Below, piece by piece: positions 61,450-64,000 of a stretch of DNA of 64,000 nucleotides; within the stretch, counting starts at the first letter, position 1; each line of letters starts with the position of its first letter. The notes under the pieces are model-generated. The model saw nothing but the letters and a program-made list of their open reading frames with translations, made no database searches and was not told where the DNA came from. The translations under genes were made by a program, and so were the position numbers. Origin of the DNA: Reyranella sp. (lineage in GTDB: Bacteria; Pseudomonadota; Alphaproteobacteria; Reyranellales; Reyranellaceae); assembly GCF_004296935.1 (NCBI RefSeq), contig NZ_SCVH01000131.1:1-64000 (forward strand), written 5' to 3'.

Positions 61450-62274
61450 ATGATCTCCCGTAGAAATCTGTTTGGTGGGCTGGCCGGTCTCGGGTTGCCC
61501 GCCCTCGCTGGTTGCGGCGGCACACCGCCAAAGGGCTCCGGCTTCGACCACGCCGCCGCCACGTCCCGCCACGCGGTACCCGGGCTGGATGCGGTGATCG
61601 ACATCAGCCACAACGTCACGGTCACCGACTTCGCCGCGGTGCGCCGCAGCAACATCCTCGCCATCATCCACAAGGTGAGCGAAGGCGACTGGATCGATCC
61701 CTCCTACGCGACACGCCGCCGCCAGGCCGAGGCGGCGGGGCTGCTGTGGGGCGGCTACCATTTCGGCACCCGCCAGTATTCGGGCGCGGAGCAGGCCGCG
61801 ACCTTTCTCGCAGCCTGCCAGCCGGGGCCAGCAACGGTCATGGCGCTCGATCTCGAACCGAATGAACGGAAGCCGGCCAACACCATGCGGCTCGGCCAGG
61901 CCGAGGAATTCGTTCTGGCCGTCCAGCGGGCGACCGGACGGCTGCCGCTGGTTTACACCCATCCGGCCTGGGCCAATGGCGAGCGCTATGGCCGCCGCCG
62001 CCTCAACCTGGATCGGCCGGTGACGCCGGGCTCCCTCCTGTCGCGCTGCGACCTGTGGCTGGCCGACTATCGGGAGACTCCGGAAATTCCCCATGCATGG
62101 GCGGACCGGGGCTGGCGGCTCTGGCAGTACGCCGCCGATGAGACCGCAGCTAATTTCGCCCATGGCAGCGAGCCCCGTGCAGTCGCCGGCGTCGGCCATT
62201 GCGACCGCAACCTGTTTGCCGGCGATACCGCCGGGCTTTACCGCTTCTGGAACGGCAAGGCCGGAACGACATGA
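61450..62274 (+). CDS. GH25 family lysozyme, lipoprotein
   Basis: 274 aa. N-terminus ISRRNLFGGLAGLGLPALAGCGG combines twin arginines and a lipobox (Cys22). VIDISHNVTVTDFAAVRRSNILAIIHKVSEGDWIDPSYATRRRQAEAAGLLWGGYHFGT contains the DxSH start and barrel strands; TVMALDLEPNE has the catalytic Asp/Glu DLE; LPLVYTHPAWAN and WRLWQYAAD follow. Cleaves peptidoglycan. Divergent from leuC. Confidence 0.9.
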   Translation: MISRRNLFGGLAGLGLPALAGCGGTPPKGSGFDHAAATSRHAVPGLDAVIDISHNVTVTDFAAVRRSNILAIIHKVSEGDWIDPSYATRRRQAEAAGLLWGGYHFGTRQYSGAEQAATFLAACQPGPATVMALDLEPNERKPANTMRLGQAEEFVLAVQRATGRLPLVYTHPAWANGERYGRRRLNLDRPVTPGSLLSRCDLWLADYRETPEIPHAWADRGWRLWQYAADETAANFAHGSEPRAVAGVGHCDRNLFAGDTAGLYRFWNGKAGTT

Positions 62275-62281
62275 GGAAAAA

Positions 62282-63031
62282 ATGGACCTGAAGGGCAAGG
62301 TTGCCGTCGTCACTGGCGGCAATGGCGGATTGGGCCAGCGCATATGCCACGCGCTCGCGCGCGAAGGCTGTCACATCGCCGTCGTCTACGCCCAGAGCAA
62401 GGACCAGGCTGCCAGCGTCGCGCGCGACCTCGAAAAGCACCAGGTCGCCGCAGCCGCGTTCGCCTGCGACGTCACCCAGCGTGACCAGGTCCAGCGACTG
62501 GTCGACGACGTGGTGAAGCGCTTCGGCCGGCTCGACATCCTGATCAACGACGCCGCCTACAACAAATCGATCCCCTTCACCGACCTCGACGGCCTCACCT
62601 ACGAGGAATGGACGAAGATCATCGACATCAACCTCACCGGACCGATGCTGCTCACCAAGGCCGTAGGCCCGGTCATGAAACGCGGGGGCAGCGGACGAAT
62701 CGTCAACATTTCCTCGGTCGCCGGCCTCGGCCCCACGGGCTCGTCGATCGCCTATGCTGTCTCCAAGGCGGGGCTCATCCATCTCACCAAGTGCATGGCC
62801 GTGGCGCTCGCGCCTGAGGTGCTGGTGAATTGCGTGGCGCCGGGCCTGCTCGAGGGCACGCGCGCCACCGCGAACCTGCGTCCGGAGGTGGTCGCGAAAG
62901 GCCGCCAGGCGTCGCTGCTCGGCACCGCCGCCGACAAGGACGACTGCGCCGACCAGGTCGTCACCATGTGCCGCACCAACACCATGACCGGCCAGACGAT
63001 CGTGATCGACGCGGGCCGCACCTTCCACTGA
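62282..63031 (+). CDS. Short-chain dehydrogenase/reductase (SDR)
   Basis: 249 aa, 7 bp after the lysozyme. VAVVTGGNGGLGQRICHALAREG (TGxxxGxG), LINDAAYN (NNAG variant), GRIVNISSVAGLGPTGSSIAYAVSKAGLIHLTK (Ser, YxxxK). Classical NAD(P)-dependent oxidoreductase; the end TMTGQTIVIDAGRTFH is typical of FabG-like proteins. Possibly works with the following amidohydrolase. Confidence 0.93.
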   Translation: MDLKGKVAVVTGGNGGLGQRICHALAREGCHIAVVYAQSKDQAASVARDLEKHQVAAAAFACDVTQRDQVQRLVDDVVKRFGRLDILINDAAYNKSIPFTDLDGLTYEEWTKIIDINLTGPMLLTKAVGPVMKRGGSGRIVNISSVAGLGPTGSSIAYAVSKAGLIHLTKCMAVALAPEVLVNCVAPGLLEGTRATANLRPEVVAKGRQASLLGTAADKDDCADQVVTMCRTNTMTGQTIVIDAGRTFH

Positions 63032-63041
63032 GGTCACCAGC

Positions 63042-64000
63042 ATGCTGACAGGCGCCACTCCCCGTACCGGCCCCCAGGCCAGCATCGTCTTCAGCGGTTG
63101 CGCCATGATGGGCGCGGCGGCCGGCCAGAAGCCGTCAGACCACGGACATGCGCACGCCGCGCGGCGGCGCGAGGTCGTGGTCAACGGCAAGCGGGTCAAG
63201 ACCGTCGACGTCCATGCCCATTGCTGCGTACCGGCCGCAATGGCCGTAATCGATCATCCGCTCGAAGCGCCGGGCCTGCTGATGGCCGATACCAGCGTGC
63301 GGCTCGCGGCGATGGACAGCCAGGGGATCGACGTCGAGGCACTCAGCATCAACCCCTACTGGTATCGCGCGGAACGCGACGCCGCAGCGGAGCTGATCCG
63401 GATCCAGAACGAGACCCTGGTCGAATTCTGCGCCGCCAATCCCGAGCGGTTCGTTGCCTACGCGACGGCGGCCCTGCAGCATCCCGACCTCGCCGCCGAG
63501 CAGGTCGAACATGCGGTGAAGAAGCTCGGCTTCCGCGGTGTCAGCGTTGGCGGCAGCGTCGACGGCCAGGAACTGGCCGATCCGAAGTTCTACCCGTTCT
63601 GGAAGAAATGCGAGGAACTGGACGTCCTCGTCTTCATGCATCCCACCGGTACACGCGAACTGGAGCCGAGCGGCCGGCTGGGCGGCAGCGGCCTGCTCAC
63701 CAACACGATCGGCAATCCACTGGAGACCACGATCGCGCTGTCGCACCTCATCTTCGAGGGCATGCTCGACCGCTTTCCCGGGTTGAAGATCTGCGCCGCG
63801 CACGGCGGCGGCTTCCTGCCGTCCTATGCCAACCGGTCCGATGCGGTGATCCGCACCTTCCCCAACCGGGTCGGCCCGCTGCCGAAAAAAGACCCGACGG
63901 CCTACCTCAAGGAAGGTCAGCTCTTCTTCGATACGATCGTGTTCACGCCGGAGGCGCTGCGCCACCTGATCGCGGAGACCGGGCCCGGCCAGATCATGAT
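63042..64000 (+). CDS. Amidohydrolase 2 family protein (ACMSD-like), 3'-truncated by the window edge
   Basis: Begins ATG 63042, 10 bp after the SDR stop, and is open to the end; 319 codons visible. A possible export signal (residues 1-27) is followed by VKTVDVHAHCCVPAAM (HxH zinc ligands), DTSVRLAAMDSQGIDVEALSINPYWY, LVFMHPTGTRELEPSG and AAHGGGFLPSYANRSD. The family includes aminocarboxymuconate-semialdehyde decarboxylase and related metal-dependent decarboxylases. C-terminus beyond the window. Confidence 0.9.
   Translation, partial: MLTGATPRTGPQASIVFSGCAMMGAAAGQKPSDHGHAHAARRREVVVNGKRVKTVDVHAHCCVPAAMAVIDHPLEAPGLLMADTSVRLAAMDSQGIDVEALSINPYWYRAERDAAAELIRIQNETLVEFCAANPERFVAYATAALQHPDLAAEQVEHAVKKLGFRGVSVGGSVDGQELADPKFYPFWKKCEELDVLVFMHPTGTRELEPSGRLGGSGLLTNTIGNPLETTIALSHLIFEGMLDRFPGLKICAAHGGGFLPSYANRSDAVIRTFPNRVGPLPKKDPTAYLKEGQLFFDTIVFTPEALRHLIAETGPGQIM

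Noticed and set aside
1-64000. CRISPR arrays, prophage, transposases or defence islands
   Set aside because: No regularly spaced direct repeats, no cas, integrase, transposase, capsid or toxin-antitoxin genes were recognised in the window.

Overview
The window is GC-rich, densely coding bacterial DNA with a distinctly alphaproteobacterial character. Signs of this are a DksA homologue that has lost most of its zinc-finger cysteines, many TRAP-TAXI, TTT and branched-chain-type solute-binding systems, a bufferin (BufABC) cassette, an EipB-like envelope protein, and a small RNA carrying the unpaired decamer typical of the alpha-r8 (MmgR) family. A Rhodospirillales or Reyranella-like host is my best guess. 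No rRNA, CRISPR array, prophage, transposase or plasmid replication gene is visible, so this looks like chromosome.

Layout. 1-6.1 kb: the 3' part of an AMP-forming ligase, a MetE-C-like methyltransferase with an enoyl-CoA hydratase, a RidA protein, a caspase/legumain-like lipoprotein, and a TetR regulator coupled to an APH-fold kinase. 6.6-15 kb: an uptake and catabolism block with TTT membrane subunits TctB/TctA, an HMG-CoA-lyase-family enzyme, a cupin, a fused TRAP permease with its TAXI receptor, and a CaiB-type CoA-transferase. A decayed copy of the TRAP permease C-terminus lies just before the CoA-transferase. 15-17 kb: a secreted DUF6134-like protein, a small unknown and an alpha/beta hydrolase in one overlapping unit. 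17-21.6 kb (minus): nadE, rhodanese, acyl-CoA synthetase and DUF3237. tRNA-Val(GAC) and an N-formylglutamate amidohydrolase follow, then the candidate sRNA on the minus strand.

23-30 kb: an M81 (MlrC-like) peptidase plus a D-aminoacylase, dksA with a good sigma-70 promoter, the bufferin operon bufA-bufB-bufC, mobA, and a 2-keto-4-pentenoate hydratase. 30.2-30.75 kb is non-coding and full of palindromes. 30.8-32.8 kb: pdeM, an L,D-transpeptidase and an EipB-like protein. 33-39.4 kb: photolyase, FAD oxidoreductase, DUF1365, cyclopropane-fatty-acid-synthase-like methyltransferase and a GPH/MFS transporter. This is a light or oxidative-stress lipid-modification type cluster, interspersed with three copies of a roughly 105-140 bp palindromic repeat, one of which appears to be translated inside the DUF1365 gene. 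39.4-43.8 kb (minus): ECF sigma factor, anti-sigma factor, a CnrX/Spy-like proline-rich protein, DUF1800 and DUF1501.

43.9-64 kb: gamma-glutamyltransferase with an overlapping substrate-binding protein, a cupin, a four-gene unit (dienelactone hydrolase, CoxG-like, ThDP enzyme, TauD-like dioxygenase), a divergent exported subtilase with a small secreted protein, an amidohydrolase divergent from a substrate-binding protein, a GMC oxidoreductase, a MATE exporter, a solitary LeuC, a GH25 lysozyme lipoprotein, an SDR, and a truncated ACMSD-type amidohydrolase running off the right end.

As a whole the genes describe a versatile heterotroph that imports small organic acids and amino-acid derivatives and activates them as CoA esters. 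The most unusual observations are the alpha-r8-like sRNA, the repeat translated inside a gene, the TRAP permease relic, the bufferin operon and the ECF-DUF1800-DUF1501 unit.
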